A model generated the notes under the pieces. It was not told where the DNA came from, did not search any database, and saw nothing but the letters and a program-made list of their open reading frames with translations. The position numbers were made by a program, and so were the translations under genes. This document shows, one piece after another, positions 18,928-27,358 of a stretch of 64,000 nt of DNA (the first letter of the stretch is position 1; every line of letters starts with the position of its first letter). The stretch spans positions 1 through 64,000 of the forward strand of contig NZ_WWCT01000005.1 in assembly GCF_009857605.1 (NCBI RefSeq). Direction: 5' to 3'. The stretch is from Duganella levis (GTDB lineage: Bacteria > Pseudomonadota > Gammaproteobacteria > Burkholderiales > Burkholderiaceae_D).

Positions 18928-19824
18928 TTATACCTTCAGCTTTTCGCCGGTCAGGCGTTCGATGGCTTCGAAATACTTGGCCTGAGTTTTGTCGATGACG
19001 TCGGCCGGCAGCGCTGGCGCCGGTGCGGTCTTGCCCCAATCGGTCAGGGTTTCCAGGTAGTCGCGCACGAACTGCTTGTCGAACGACGGCGGCGAGATGC
19101 CGACGGCGTAGGAATCGGCCGGCCAGAAGCGCGACGAGTCGGCGGTCAGCACTTCGTCCATCAGGTGCATGACGCCGTTGTCGTCCAGGCCGAATTCAAA
19201 CTTGGTGTCGGCGATGATGATGCCGCGCGAGGCGGCGTATTCCGACGCTTCGGTGTACAACTTGATGGCGACATCGCGCATTTTGGCAGCCAGTTCGGCG
19301 CCGATGCGGGATTCCATGTCTTCAAAGCTGATGTTCTCGTCATGCTCGCCCAGGTCGGCCTTGGCGGCTGGCGTGAAGATCGGCTGTGGCAGCTTTTCCG
19401 CCTGCTGCAGGCCTTCCGGCAGCTTGATGCCGCAGATCGAACCGGTAGCCTGGTAATCTTTCCAGCCCGAGCCGATGATGTAGCCGCGCACCACGGCTTC
19501 CACCATGATCGGCTTCAGGCGCTTGGCGACCACGGCGCGGCCCTTGACCTGATCCACTTCGTCGGCGGCAACCACGGACTCTGGCGCAACGCCGGTCAGG
19601 TGGTTCGGCACGATGTGGCCCAGCTTCTCGAACCAGAAGTCGGTCATCTGGTTCAGTACCTTGCCTTTGCCGGGAATTGGTTCATTCATGACAACGTCGA
19701 AGGCCGACAGGCGATCGGAGGTAACGATGAGGATTTTGTCATCGCCGACAGCGTAGTTGTCGCGGACTTTGCCATGACCGAGGAGTGGCAGGGACTTGAT
19801 GGAAGACTGGTAGAGGCTGTTCAT
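18928..19824 (-). CDS. purC: Phosphoribosylaminoimidazole-succinocarboxamide synthase
   Basis: PurC (SAICAR synthase) joins CAIR and aspartate with ATP. The 298-residue protein is the longer betaproteobacterial/eukaryotic-like form. Signatures include [45 protein letters not shown] and [14 protein letters not shown]. The start at 19824 ([14 protein letters not shown]) lies just downstream of the fba terminator; an upstream in-frame extension runs through that terminator and is rejected. It leads the purC-purE-purK-sua5 operon. Confidence 0.96.
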   Translation of the reverse strand: MNSLYQSSIKSLPLLGHGKVRDNYAVGDDKILIVTSDRLSAFDVVMNEPIPGKGKVLNQMTDFWFEKLGHIVPNHLTGVAPESVVAADEVDQVKGRAVVAKRLKPIMVEAVVRGYIIGSGWKDYQATGSICGIKLPEGLQQAEKLPQPIFTPAAKADLGEHDENISFEDMESRIGAELAAKMRDVAIKLYTEASEYAASRGIIIADTKFEFGLDDNGVMHLMDEVLTADSSRFWPADSYAVGISPPSFDKQFVRDYLETLTDWGKTAPAPALPADVIDKTQAKYFEAIERLTGEKLKV

Positions 19825-19840
19825 AGCAGGGGAATGTAAT

Positions 19841-19883
19841 GAAAAAGCAAAAACCGGCGACAGAGGAATGCTCGATCGCCGGT
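19841..19883 (-). terminator. Terminator downstream of fba
   Basis: Read on the minus strand, the arms ACCGGCGA (19883-19876) and TCGCCGGT (19860-19853) enclose a 15-base loop and run into TTTTTGCTTTTT. A second small stem (TTGGTC / GACCAA, 19897-19913) sits between it and the fba stop. It separates fba from purC. Confidence 0.7.
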
Positions 19884-19932
19884 CGAAAGAGTCGGATTGG
19901 TCCGTAAGACCAACCCGTTCCAAAACAGAATT

Positions 19933-20997
19933 TTACTTCACAATCTGGGACAGCTCGCCGGCTTTGTAGCGCTCAGCCATTTTTTCCAGTGGAATTGCCT
20001 TGATTTTCGACGCCTGGCCTTCGCAGCCGAAGGCCTGGAAACGGGCGCGAACGATTTGTTCGGCGGCCGCGCGGGCTGGCTTCAGGAAGTCGCGTGGATC
20101 GAATTTCGAAGGATTCTCGAACAGGAATTTACGGGTTGCCGCAGTCATCGCCAGACGGATGTCGGTGTCGATGTTGATCTTGCGCACGCCGTGACGGATG
20201 CCTTCCTGGATCTCTTCCACCGGCACGCCGTAGGTTTCCTTCATGTCGCCGCCGAATTCGCGGATGATAGCCAGCAGTTCCTGCGGCACCGACGACGAGC
20301 CGTGCATCACCAGGTGGGTGTTAGGAATGCGGGCGTGGATTTCCTTGATGCGGTCGATTGCCAGGATGTCGCCGGTTGGCTTGCGGGTGAACTTGTAAGC
20401 GCCGTGCGAGGTGCCGATGGCGATCGCCAGCGCATCGCACTGGGTGCGTTGCACGAAGTCGGCGGCTTGCGCCACGTCGGTCAGCAGCTGTTCGCGGGTC
20501 ATCAGGCCGTCGGCGCCGTGGCCGTCTTCCTTGTCGCCCTTCATGGTTTCCAGCGAACCGAGCACGCCCAGTTCGGCTTCCACCGTCACGCCGATGGCGT
20601 GCGAGAACTTGACCACTTCTTTCGAGACGTCGACGTTGTACTCGTACGACGCCACCGACTTGCCGTCGGCTTCCAGCGAACCGTCCATCATCACCGAGCT
20701 GAAGCCCGAGCGGATGGCGGCCATGCAGACCGCCGGCGACTGGCCGTGGTCCTGGTGCATGACGACCGGGATGTGCGGGTAGGCTTCGATAGCGGCGTCG
20801 ATCAGGTGACGCAGGAACGCTTCGCCGGCGTATTTACGGGCGCCGGCCGAAGCTTGCATGATCACCGGTGCGTTCAGCGCATCGGCGGCAGCCATGATGG
20901 CCTGCACTTGTTCCAGATTGTTGACGTTGAACGCAGGGATGCCATAGCCGTTTTCAGCAGCATGGTCCAGCAGTTGACGCATGGATACGAGGGACAT
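19933..20997 (-). CDS. fba: Class II fructose-1,6-bisphosphate aldolase
   Basis: The 354-residue zinc-dependent aldolase interconverts fructose-1,6-bisphosphate with DHAP and G3P. The N-terminal [25 protein letters not shown] is followed by metal-binding HQDHGQS and VEAELGVLG, then IGTSHGAYK and the NIDTDIRLA phosphate-binding stretch. The sequence type is the Calvin-cycle/CbbA-like class IIB aldolase used for glycolysis in this group. A GGAG ribosome site precedes ATG. It follows pyk and pgk on the same strand. Confidence 0.95.
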   Translation of the reverse strand: MSLVSMRQLLDHAAENGYGIPAFNVNNLEQVQAIMAAADALNAPVIMQASAGARKYAGEAFLRHLIDAAIEAYPHIPVVMHQDHGQSPAVCMAAIRSGFSSVMMDGSLEADGKSVASYEYNVDVSKEVVKFSHAIGVTVEAELGVLGSLETMKGDKEDGHGADGLMTREQLLTDVAQAADFVQRTQCDALAIAIGTSHGAYKFTRKPTGDILAIDRIKEIHARIPNTHLVMHGSSSVPQELLAIIREFGGDMKETYGVPVEEIQEGIRHGVRKINIDTDIRLAMTAATRKFLFENPSKFDPRDFLKPARAAAEQIVRARFQAFGCEGQASKIKAIPLEKMAERYKAGELSQIVK

Positions 20998-21016
20998 GGT
21001 AACTCTCCAAAAACAA

Positions 21017-21060
21017 TAAAAAAACCTGTCACCGGTCCGTCGTCATCCCCGACGACCGGT
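21017..21060 (-). terminator. Terminator downstream of pyk
   Basis: On the minus strand ACCGGTCGTCG pairs with CGACGGACCGGT (one bulged base) around a GGGATGA loop, and a run of seven T follows six bases later. It occupies nearly the whole 66-base pyk-fba gap, so fba probably has its own promoter or relies on readthrough. Confidence 0.65.
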
Positions 21061-21063
21061 TAA

Positions 21064-22512
21064 TTAACTAAATTCGCCGACCTTGACGATCTTCAGCGCG
21101 TTGGTGCCGCCGACCTGGCCCATCGGGGAACCCGAGGTCACAACGATCAGATCACCCTTCTTGACCACGCCTTGCGCGACCAGCAGCTCTTCAGCCTGCT
21201 TCAGCACGGCGGCACTGCCACCTTCCTGAAGCAAATTGTATGCCTTCACGTTGCGGTACAGCGCCACTTTGCGCAAGGTGGTGGTCGAAGGCGTCAGCGC
21301 GAAAATCGGCGTATCGATGTTGTGACGGCTCATCCACAGCGCGGTCGAGCCGGACTCGGTCAGCGCCACAATCGCCTTCACCGCCAGGTGGTGCGCGGTG
21401 AACAGCGCGCCGTAGGCGATCGACTGGTCGATGCGAGTGAAGGTCGCATTGAGGAAGTCGGCATCCAGCTTGTTGTACTCGGACTGCTCGGCTTCCACGC
21501 AAATGGCGGCCATCATTTCAACGGTTTCGATCGGATAGCGGCCCGATGCGGTTTCGGCCGACGTCATCACGGCGTCAGTACCGTCCAGCACGGCGTTGGC
21601 CACGTCCGATACTTCGGCGCGGGTCGGCACGGCGTTGAAGATCATCGACTCCATCATTTGGGTCGCGGTAATCGCCAGCTTGTTCGACTCGCGCGCCATG
21701 CGGATCATGCGTTTTTGCAGCGCCGGCACGGCGGCGTTGCCCACTTCCACCGCCAAGTCGCCACGGGCAACCATGATGCCGTCGGAGGCGTCGAGGATCT
21801 CCTGCAACAGCGGGATCGCTTCGGCGCGTTCGATCTTGGCGATCATCATCGGCTTGTGGCCGTAGGCGTCACCGGCGATATTCGCCAGCTGGCGCGCCAT
21901 TTCCATATCGGTTGCGCTTTTCGGGAACGAAATCGCCAGGTAATCGGCCTGGAAACTCATTGCCGTCTTGATGTCTTCCATGTCCTTGGCGGTCAGCGCC
22001 GGCGCGGTCAGGCCGCCACCCAGACGGTTGATGCCCTTGTTGTTGGACAGCTCGCCGCCGATTTTGCAGACGGTGTAAATCTCGCTGCCCACCACTTTTT
22101 CCACCACCAGCACGATCAGGCCGTCGTTCAGCAGCAGCTGGTCTTCCGGACGCACGTCCTGCGGCAATGCCTTGTAGTCCAGGCCCACGCGTTCCTGGTT
22201 GCCCAGTTCGCCGTTCTCGCCCCACTTGGCGTCCAGGATGAACTTGTCGCCCTTGGCCAGTTCGATCTTGCCCTGCTCAAACTTGCCGACGCGGATTTTC
22301 GGACCCTGCATATCCGCCATGATCGCCACTTCGCGGCCGCACTCGGCAGCCGCCTCGCGCACCAGACGGGCGCGGTCGATGTGGTCCTGCGCCTTGCCGT
22401 GCGAGAAGTTCAAGCGCACGACATCGACACCGGCACGGATCATCTTGACCAGTACGTTGAAGTCGGTAGAAGCTGGGCCAATCGTGGCGACAATTTTGGT
22501 GCTACGAGACAT
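21064..22512 (-). CDS. pyk: Pyruvate kinase
   Basis: The 482-residue enzyme converts PEP and ADP to pyruvate and ATP. The N-terminal RSTKIVATIGPAS, the active-site MIAKIERAEAIP with catalytic Lys, MVARGDLAVEVG and DGTDAVMTSAETASGRYP are all intact. The C-terminal allosteric domain (from about residue 345) ends in GSPMGQVGGTNALKIVKVGEF. It resembles the PykA-type enzyme. Confidence 0.96.
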   Translation of the reverse strand: MSRSTKIVATIGPASTDFNVLVKMIRAGVDVVRLNFSHGKAQDHIDRARLVREAAAECGREVAIMADMQGPKIRVGKFEQGKIELAKGDKFILDAKWGENGELGNQERVGLDYKALPQDVRPEDQLLLNDGLIVLVVEKVVGSEIYTVCKIGGELSNNKGINRLGGGLTAPALTAKDMEDIKTAMSFQADYLAISFPKSATDMEMARQLANIAGDAYGHKPMMIAKIERAEAIPLLQEILDASDGIMVARGDLAVEVGNAAVPALQKRMIRMARESNKLAITATQMMESMIFNAVPTRAEVSDVANAVLDGTDAVMTSAETASGRYPIETVEMMAAICVEAEQSEYNKLDADFLNATFTRIDQSIAYGALFTAHHLAVKAIVALTESGSTALWMSRHNIDTPIFALTPSTTTLRKVALYRNVKAYNLLQEGGSAAVLKQAEELLVAQGVVKKGDLIVVTSGSPMGQVGGTNALKIVKVGEFS

Positions 22513-22586
22513 AGTATTCCTTAGCAGTAGGTCATGCGAACAGTTCCCGCGCGGCGCGGAAACCAGGGTTTATTGCGGTTAAGACA

Positions 22587-22616
22587 TCAAATCTGTAGGT
22601 TTTGCTACAGATTTGA
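22587..22616. repeat. Perfect 12-bp inverted repeat between pgk and pyk
   Basis: TCAAATCTGTAG (22587-22598) and CTACAGATTTGA (22605-22616) are exact reverse complements around a 6-base GTTTTG loop. There is no T run on either side, so it is not a standard terminator. It lies about 75 bases upstream of the pyk start in the 171-base gap. It could be a protein-binding site, an mRNA processing site or a small repeat element. Confidence 0.75.
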
Positions 22617-22683
22617 CACCCCTCCCAGGCATTACCTGGATTCTACTGTTAATTTGCTACAAAGCACGACCGTGCTATTCCTC

Positions 22684-23898
22684 TTACTGGGCGGCGCGCT
22701 GGGTCAGGATCTGGACCGCCGGCAGGGTCTTACCTTCCAGGAACTCCAGGAAGGCGCCACCGCCGGTGGAGATGTAGCCGATCTGCTCGCCGATGTTGTA
22801 CTTGGCAATCGCGGCCAGCGTGTCGCCGCCGCCGGCGATCGAGAACGCCTTCGATTGGGCGATGGCCAGCGCCAGCGTCTTGGTGCCTTCGCCGAACTGG
22901 TCGAACTCGAACACGCCGACCGGGCCGTTCCACACCACGGTGCCGGCGGCAGCGATCTGCGCGGCCAGCTGGGCGGCGGTCTTCGGACCGATATCCAGGA
23001 TCATGTCGTCGTCGGCCACATCGGCCACGTCTTTGACGGTGGCGACGGCGGTTGGCGAGAATTCCGTGGCGCACACCACGTCGACCGGAATCGGCACTTG
23101 CGCGCCGCGCTTGGCCATGATGTCGATAATGGCCTTGGCTTCATCGACCAGATCGTTTTCCACCAGCGACTTGCCAATGTTCAGGCCGACAGCCTTCATG
23201 AAGGTGTTGGCGATGCCGCCGCCGACGATCAGGTTATCGACCTTGTCGGCCAGCGCCTTCAGGATCGACAGTTTGGAGGAAACTTTCGAGCCGGCGACAA
23301 TCGCCAGCAGTGGACGGGCCGGGGCGCCCAGCGCCTTGCCCAGCGCGTCCAGCTCGGCGGCCAGCAGCGGGCCGGCGGCGGCGATAGGCGCAAACTTGGC
23401 GATGCCGTGCGTCGAGGCTTCGGCGCGGTGCGCGGTGCCAAAGGCGTCATTGACGTAGATGTCGCACAAAGCGGCCATTTTCTGCGCCAGTTCGTCGCTG
23501 TTCTTCTTTTCGCCCTTGTTGACGCGGACGTTTTCCAGCAGCACTACCTGGCCGGCTTGCAGGCCTTCCAGGCCGGCGCCGTCCACCCAGTTCTGCTTCA
23601 GCTCAACCGGCTGGCCCAGCAGCTCGGACAGGCGCTGGGCGACTGGCGCCAGGCTGTCTTCCGGCTTGAACTCGCCCTCAGTCGGACGGCCCAGGTGGGA
23701 CGTGACCATGACCTTGGCGCCGGCGGCAACTGCTGCCTTAATGGCAGGAACGGAAGCGCGGATGCGCGTATCTTCGGTGATATTGCCCGCATCGTCCTGT
23801 GGCACGTTCAAGTCGGCGCGAATGAAAACGCGTTTGCCTTGCAGCGCATTTTGATCGATGAGGTCTTGCAGACGGATGAAGTTCAGAACAGCGGACAT
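22684..23898 (-). CDS. pgk: Phosphoglycerate kinase
   Basis: The 404-residue enzyme transfers phosphate between 1,3-bisphosphoglycerate and ADP. The N-terminal [54 protein letters not shown], the hinge region and the nucleotide-binding [12 protein letters not shown] and [17 protein letters not shown] are present. It is first of the pgk-pyk-fba series. Confidence 0.96.
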   Translation of the reverse strand: MSAVLNFIRLQDLIDQNALQGKRVFIRADLNVPQDDAGNITEDTRIRASVPAIKAAVAAGAKVMVTSHLGRPTEGEFKPEDSLAPVAQRLSELLGQPVELKQNWVDGAGLEGLQAGQVVLLENVRVNKGEKKNSDELAQKMAALCDIYVNDAFGTAHRAEASTHGIAKFAPIAAAGPLLAAELDALGKALGAPARPLLAIVAGSKVSSKLSILKALADKVDNLIVGGGIANTFMKAVGLNIGKSLVENDLVDEAKAIIDIMAKRGAQVPIPVDVVCATEFSPTAVATVKDVADVADDDMILDIGPKTAAQLAAQIAAAGTVVWNGPVGVFEFDQFGEGTKTLALAIAQSKAFSIAGGGDTLAAIAKYNIGEQIGYISTGGGAFLEFLEGKTLPAVQILTQRAAQ

Positions 23899-23965
23899 GG
23901 CTACCCAAAGTCGAGTTGGAGGAAGAGCGCTATTCTACCGCAAGCCGGAGTTGATTTTTCTGTTA

Positions 23966-24298
23966 TTAAGTTACAGAAATCAGCCTTAATGCCGTGAAGA
24001 AAGCCATGCCGAATATGATGGTCTCCAGCATATTGCGTCGCAGCAAATAATAGATGGTGGCGACGATCCCGGATACCAGTTTCAGATTGCTGGCGTCCAG
24101 CACCGGCTGGCCGTCGGCGGCCAGGATCAGGTCCGGCGCCACAATCGCCGCCAGCGCGCAGGCCGGCGCATAGCGCAGCATCTCCTGCACCCGCTTGGGG
24201 ATGGTGATGCGATGGCCGACCAGCCAGAACGAGCTGCGCGTGGCGGCGGTGGCCAGCGCCAGCACCAGGATTACCAGCCAGATTTCCCAGTCAGCCAT
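23966..24298 (-). CDS. AzlD-family branched-chain amino acid exporter subunit
   Basis: This 110-residue inner-membrane protein has about four hydrophobic helices. AzlD-type features are WLVILVLALATAATRSSFWL, a central RYAPACALAAIVAPDLIL and YYLLRRNMLETIIFGMAFF. Its start overlaps the end of the AzlC gene by eight bases, so the two products are translated together and form the transporter. Substrates of the family are branched-chain amino acids; the actual substrate here is inferred. Confidence 0.88.
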   Translation of the reverse strand: MADWEIWLVILVLALATAATRSSFWLVGHRITIPKRVQEMLRYAPACALAAIVAPDLILAADGQPVLDASNLKLVSGIVATIYYLLRRNMLETIIFGMAFFTALRLISVT

Positions 24299-25037
24299 GT
24301 TTAGTCCTCAATTTCTCCACGGTCTCACCGACCAGCATGGCACTGAGCATACCGGCGAGAACCGCCGCCAGCAGGCCCAGCTTGTACGGCAACCCATGCG
24401 CCAGCACCGATACGGCGCCAGCCACCAGCACGCCGCACAGCGCCGGCCGCCCCGCCGTCAACGGGATCATCACGCAAATAATCGCCAAGGTGCCGGCAAA
24501 ACTCAGGTTCCACTCCGGCGGCACCACGCTGCCGAGCAATACGCCCACAATCGAGCCGATCTGCCACGAGGCCCAGTTGGGGTACAGCAAGCCCTTCAGG
24601 TACGACAGCTTGCCGACCTCGGGCGCCGACGACGGGTATTTTTGCAGGAACAGCGCCACGGAAATGTCGCCCGACACATAGCCCAGCGTCAGGCGCTGGC
24701 GCCACGGCAGGTGGGAAAAATGCGGCGCCAGCAGCGCCGAAAAGATCACAAAGCGCAGATTGACCACTAGCGCGGTGGCGAAAATGACCCAAATCGGCGC
24801 ATCGGCCGCGATCAGCGGCAAGGCCGCCAGCTGGGCCGAGCCGGCAAACACCACCAGCGTCATGCCCAGCGCCTGCGGTATCGTCAGGCCGGACTTGACC
24901 ATGGCGATGCCCACCACCAGACCCCAGGCACCAATCCCGAACAGCGACGGCATGCCGGTCTTGAGGCCGGCGCGCCAGGACGGTTCGTGGTGGGTCGCGA
25001 CGCAGGGGGCTGCGGCGGCAGGGCTGGATTCAATCAT
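24291..25037 (-). CDS. AzlC-family branched-chain amino acid exporter subunit
   Basis: The 248-residue large subunit has roughly six to seven membrane helices, and the opening FGIGAWGLVVGIAMVKSGLTIPQALGMTLVVFAGSAQLA is typical of AzlC/YgaZ. VNLRFVIFSALLAPHF matches the family's conserved R-F motif. It pairs with the overlapping AzlD gene. The likely role is efflux of valine, leucine or isoleucine when in excess. No Lrp-type regulator is adjacent. Confidence 0.9.
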   Translation of the reverse strand: MIESSPAAAAPCVATHHEPSWRAGLKTGMPSLFGIGAWGLVVGIAMVKSGLTIPQALGMTLVVFAGSAQLAALPLIAADAPIWVIFATALVVNLRFVIFSALLAPHFSHLPWRQRLTLGYVSGDISVALFLQKYPSSAPEVGKLSYLKGLLYPNWASWQIGSIVGVLLGSVVPPEWNLSFAGTLAIICVMIPLTAGRPALCGVLVAGAVSVLAHGLPYKLGLLAAVLAGMLSAMLVGETVEKLRTKHG

Positions 25038-25172
25038 GGGACAGTTGTGGCATTCCTGCCACAGGGTGGGCCGGACCGGGGTTGTAGAGGCGCTATTTTA
25101 CCGACGATTTTTGCCAACTGCGCGAATCCGTTAAAATCGTGGTTTTCTCTTAGCCATCCGGAGCCACAAGAA

Positions 25173-25373
25173 ATGACCAATCCACACACCGCCGCCGCCG
25201 CAGTTGAACTCGATGGCAAAGATCTGCCGGCCCACTGCCCTAACCCGGCCATGCCGCTGTGGTCGTCGCACCCGCGCGTGTTCCTGGAATTCGACGCCCA
25301 CGGCGTCGCCAAATGCCCGTACTGCGGCACCGCCTACAGCCTGAAGCCAGGCACCGTGGTCGGCCACCACTAA
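25173..25373 (+). CDS. CHCC-type zinc-finger domain protein
   Basis: This small 66-residue protein has the zf-CHCC arrangement (C-x...-H-x...-C-x2-C): HCPNP, then H in SSHPRVF, then KCPYCGTAYSL. The family is related to the mitochondrial complex I subunit NDUFS6 and to small bacterial zinc proteins of unknown function. ATG 25173 was chosen because the upstream extension of the frame is not protein-like and because GGAG (25160-25163) lies nearby. The gene is divergent from azlC and is followed 18 bases later by an NTF2-like gene. Confidence 0.85.
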   Translation: MTNPHTAAAAVELDGKDLPAHCPNPAMPLWSSHPRVFLEFDAHGVAKCPYCGTAYSLKPGTVVGHH

Positions 25374-25391
25374 TCTCCTCCCTCGCCCACC

Positions 25392-25814
25392 ATGCCAGCC
25401 AAGAAAACGCACAACGGCAGCGCCGCTGAAACCGAAACGGCCTTCTACGACGCCCTCAACCGCGCCGACCTGGAAGCGCTGATGGCCTTGTGGGCGGATG
25501 ACGACGAGATCGTCTGCGTGCATCCGGGCGGCGTGCGCCTGATCGGCCATGCGGCCATCCGCGCCTCCTGGTCCGCCATCCTCGAACACGGCGGCCTGCA
25601 CATCCTGCCGTCGCAGCTGCACGAGACCCATACGCTGATGAGCTCGGTCCACGTGGTGATCGAGGGTGCCACCGCCGCCAGCGGCGAGCCGGCACACCTG
25701 ATCGCCACCAATGTGTACGCGAAAACGCCGAAAGGCTGGCGCATCGTCCTGCATCATGTATCGATCGCACCGGGACCGGCGCCGCAGGATACGCACAGCC
25801 AGATCCTGCATTAA
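25392..25814 (+). CDS. NTF2-like / SnoaL-fold protein (DUF4440-type)
   Basis: The 140-residue protein has the pattern of the cystatin-like NTF2 fold. An N-terminal helix ETAFYDALNRADLEALMALWADDDEIVCVHPGG is followed by alternating strands ending in YAKTPKGWRIVLHHVSIAP. Such proteins may be ligand-binding or isomerase-like. A catalytic residue set cannot be assigned. It sits between the zinc-finger gene and a YheT-type hydrolase, with 18-base and 7-base gaps, suggesting one operon. Confidence 0.8.
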   Translation: MPAKKTHNGSAAETETAFYDALNRADLEALMALWADDDEIVCVHPGGVRLIGHAAIRASWSAILEHGGLHILPSQLHETHTLMSSVHVVIEGATAASGEPAHLIATNVYAKTPKGWRIVLHHVSIAPGPAPQDTHSQILH

Positions 25815-25821
25815 AGCCGTC

Positions 25822-26778
25822 GTGAAGTACACCGCACCGTTCTGGCTGCCTAGCGGCCACCTGCAAACCATCTATCCGGCGATTGCCATCAGCAAGCCGG
25901 CGGTGCGCTTCCGGCGCGAACGCTGGGACACCCCGGACGGCGACTTCATCGACATCGACTTTGTCGACGGCCAGCCGGGCCAGCCTTTGGTGGTGCTGTT
26001 CCATGGACTGGAAGGCTCGTCCGACAGCCACTACGCGCGCGCGCTGATGGCCGACGTGCAGGCACGCGGCTGGTCCGGCGCGGTGCCGCACTTTCGCGGC
26101 TGCTCCGGCGAAGCCAACCGCGCACCGCGCTTCTACCACTCCGGCGACGCCGCCGAGATCGACTGGATCGTGCGCCGCCTGCACGCCCGGCGCCAGGCGG
26201 CCGGCAGCAGCGGCAAGTTCTACGCCGCCGGCGTCTCGCTGGGCGGCAACGCGCTGCTGCGCTGGTTGGGCGAATCGCAGCACCAGGCCGAGTTTGTCGA
26301 TGCGGCCTGCGCCGTGTCGGCGCCGCTGGACCTGGCGCAAGGCGGCGTCTCGCTGTCGAGCGGATTCAACATGATCTACACGCGCATGTTTTTGCAAACG
26401 CTGAAACCGAAATGCGTAGCAAAACTACAGCAGTTTCCCGGCCTGTTCGACCTCGACGCCCTGCATGCCGCGCGCGATCTGTACGCCTTCGACAATGTCG
26501 TCACGGCGCCGCTGCACGGCTACCGCAACACCGACGATTACTGGAACCGCGCCAGCGCCAAGCACGTCCTGAGCGACATCACCGTGCCGACGCTGGTGCT
26601 GAATGCGAAGAACGATCCCTTCCTGCCGGGCCGCCACCTGCCGCAGCGTGCGTCATCGCGCGTGGTATTGGATTATCCTGAGCACGGCGGCCATGTCGGC
26701 TTTGCCGTCGGCGGGCCGCCGGGCCGCATCAACTGGCTGCCGAGCAAACTGATTCACTTCCTCGAACAACATGGATGA
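25822..26778 (+). CDS. YheT-family alpha/beta hydrolase
   Basis: The 318-residue protein matches YheT-type hydrolases: N-terminal LPSGHLQTIYPA, VLFHGLEGSSDSHYARALM, HFRGCSGE, nucleophile elbow GVSLGGNALL and a late ITVPTLVLNAKNDPFLP with the likely acid, then YPEHGGHVGF with the His. GTG 25822 is used as start, seven bases after the previous stop; an ATG further upstream lies inside the NTF2-like gene. The last eight bases overlap the next gene. The natural ester substrate is unknown. Confidence 0.88.
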   Translation: MKYTAPFWLPSGHLQTIYPAIAISKPAVRFRRERWDTPDGDFIDIDFVDGQPGQPLVVLFHGLEGSSDSHYARALMADVQARGWSGAVPHFRGCSGEANRAPRFYHSGDAAEIDWIVRRLHARRQAAGSSGKFYAAGVSLGGNALLRWLGESQHQAEFVDAACAVSAPLDLAQGGVSLSSGFNMIYTRMFLQTLKPKCVAKLQQFPGLFDLDALHAARDLYAFDNVVTAPLHGYRNTDDYWNRASAKHVLSDITVPTLVLNAKNDPFLPGRHLPQRASSRVVLDYPEHGGHVGFAVGGPPGRINWLPSKLIHFLEQHG

Positions 26779-27358
26779 CATCGTCAAACAGGCGCTGGCC
26801 AAATGGCCCAATGTGCCGCACTGCTACGGCTGGCTGGGGCTCGACGCGCGCGGCAACTGGCGCATGCGCGACGAACGCGCGCAGCACCTTAATCTGCCGG
26901 GCGACAAACTGACCAATGCGGCGCTGGTCGGCTTCATCACGCGCAACTACGCGGCCGATGAGCGCGGCTGCTGGTATTTCCAGAACGGACCGCAGCGCGT
27001 GTATGTGCAGCTCGAAGCGACGCCGTACATCGTCCGTACCGATCCTGCGGATGGCTGGCGGCTGCACACCGGCGCGCCGCTGGGCACGCCAGAAGCGGCC
27101 TTCATAACCGAGGCCGGGGCGCTGGTGCTGCGCCATGGCGACATCGTCACGCAATTGGATGACCGCGATTTCGCCGACGTGCTGCCGCAGCTGCGCCTGG
27201 ATGGCGCGCCGGTGGCGGACGAAGTCTTGCTGGAATGGCTGGAAGGCGGCGCGGCTGGCGCGCTGAGCCTGGATGGTACGGCGGTGGAACGCATCGCCGC
27301 CGATCAGCTGGCGACGCGTTTCTGCTATGTCAGCGTACCGACCCCGGCGACTGCATAG
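26771..27358 (+). CDS. Conserved proteobacterial protein of unknown function
   Basis: The 195-residue soluble protein has no signal peptide. Visible features are the N-terminal KWPNVPHCYGWLGLDARGNWRMRDERAQ, the aromatic GCWYFQNGPQRVYVQLEATPYIVRTD, and a C-terminal LEWLEGG. The style matches a DUF2944/DUF2946-type family of beta/gamma-proteobacteria from memory only, so the family number should be treated as unverified. It overlaps the YheT gene by eight bases (translational coupling). Its 3' end overlaps convergent BepA-like gene by 29 bases. Confidence 0.75.
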   Translation: MDDIVKQALAKWPNVPHCYGWLGLDARGNWRMRDERAQHLNLPGDKLTNAALVGFITRNYAADERGCWYFQNGPQRVYVQLEATPYIVRTDPADGWRLHTGAPLGTPEAAFITEAGALVLRHGDIVTQLDDRDFADVLPQLRLDGAPVADEVLLEWLEGGAAGALSLDGTAVERIAADQLATRFCYVSVPTPATA

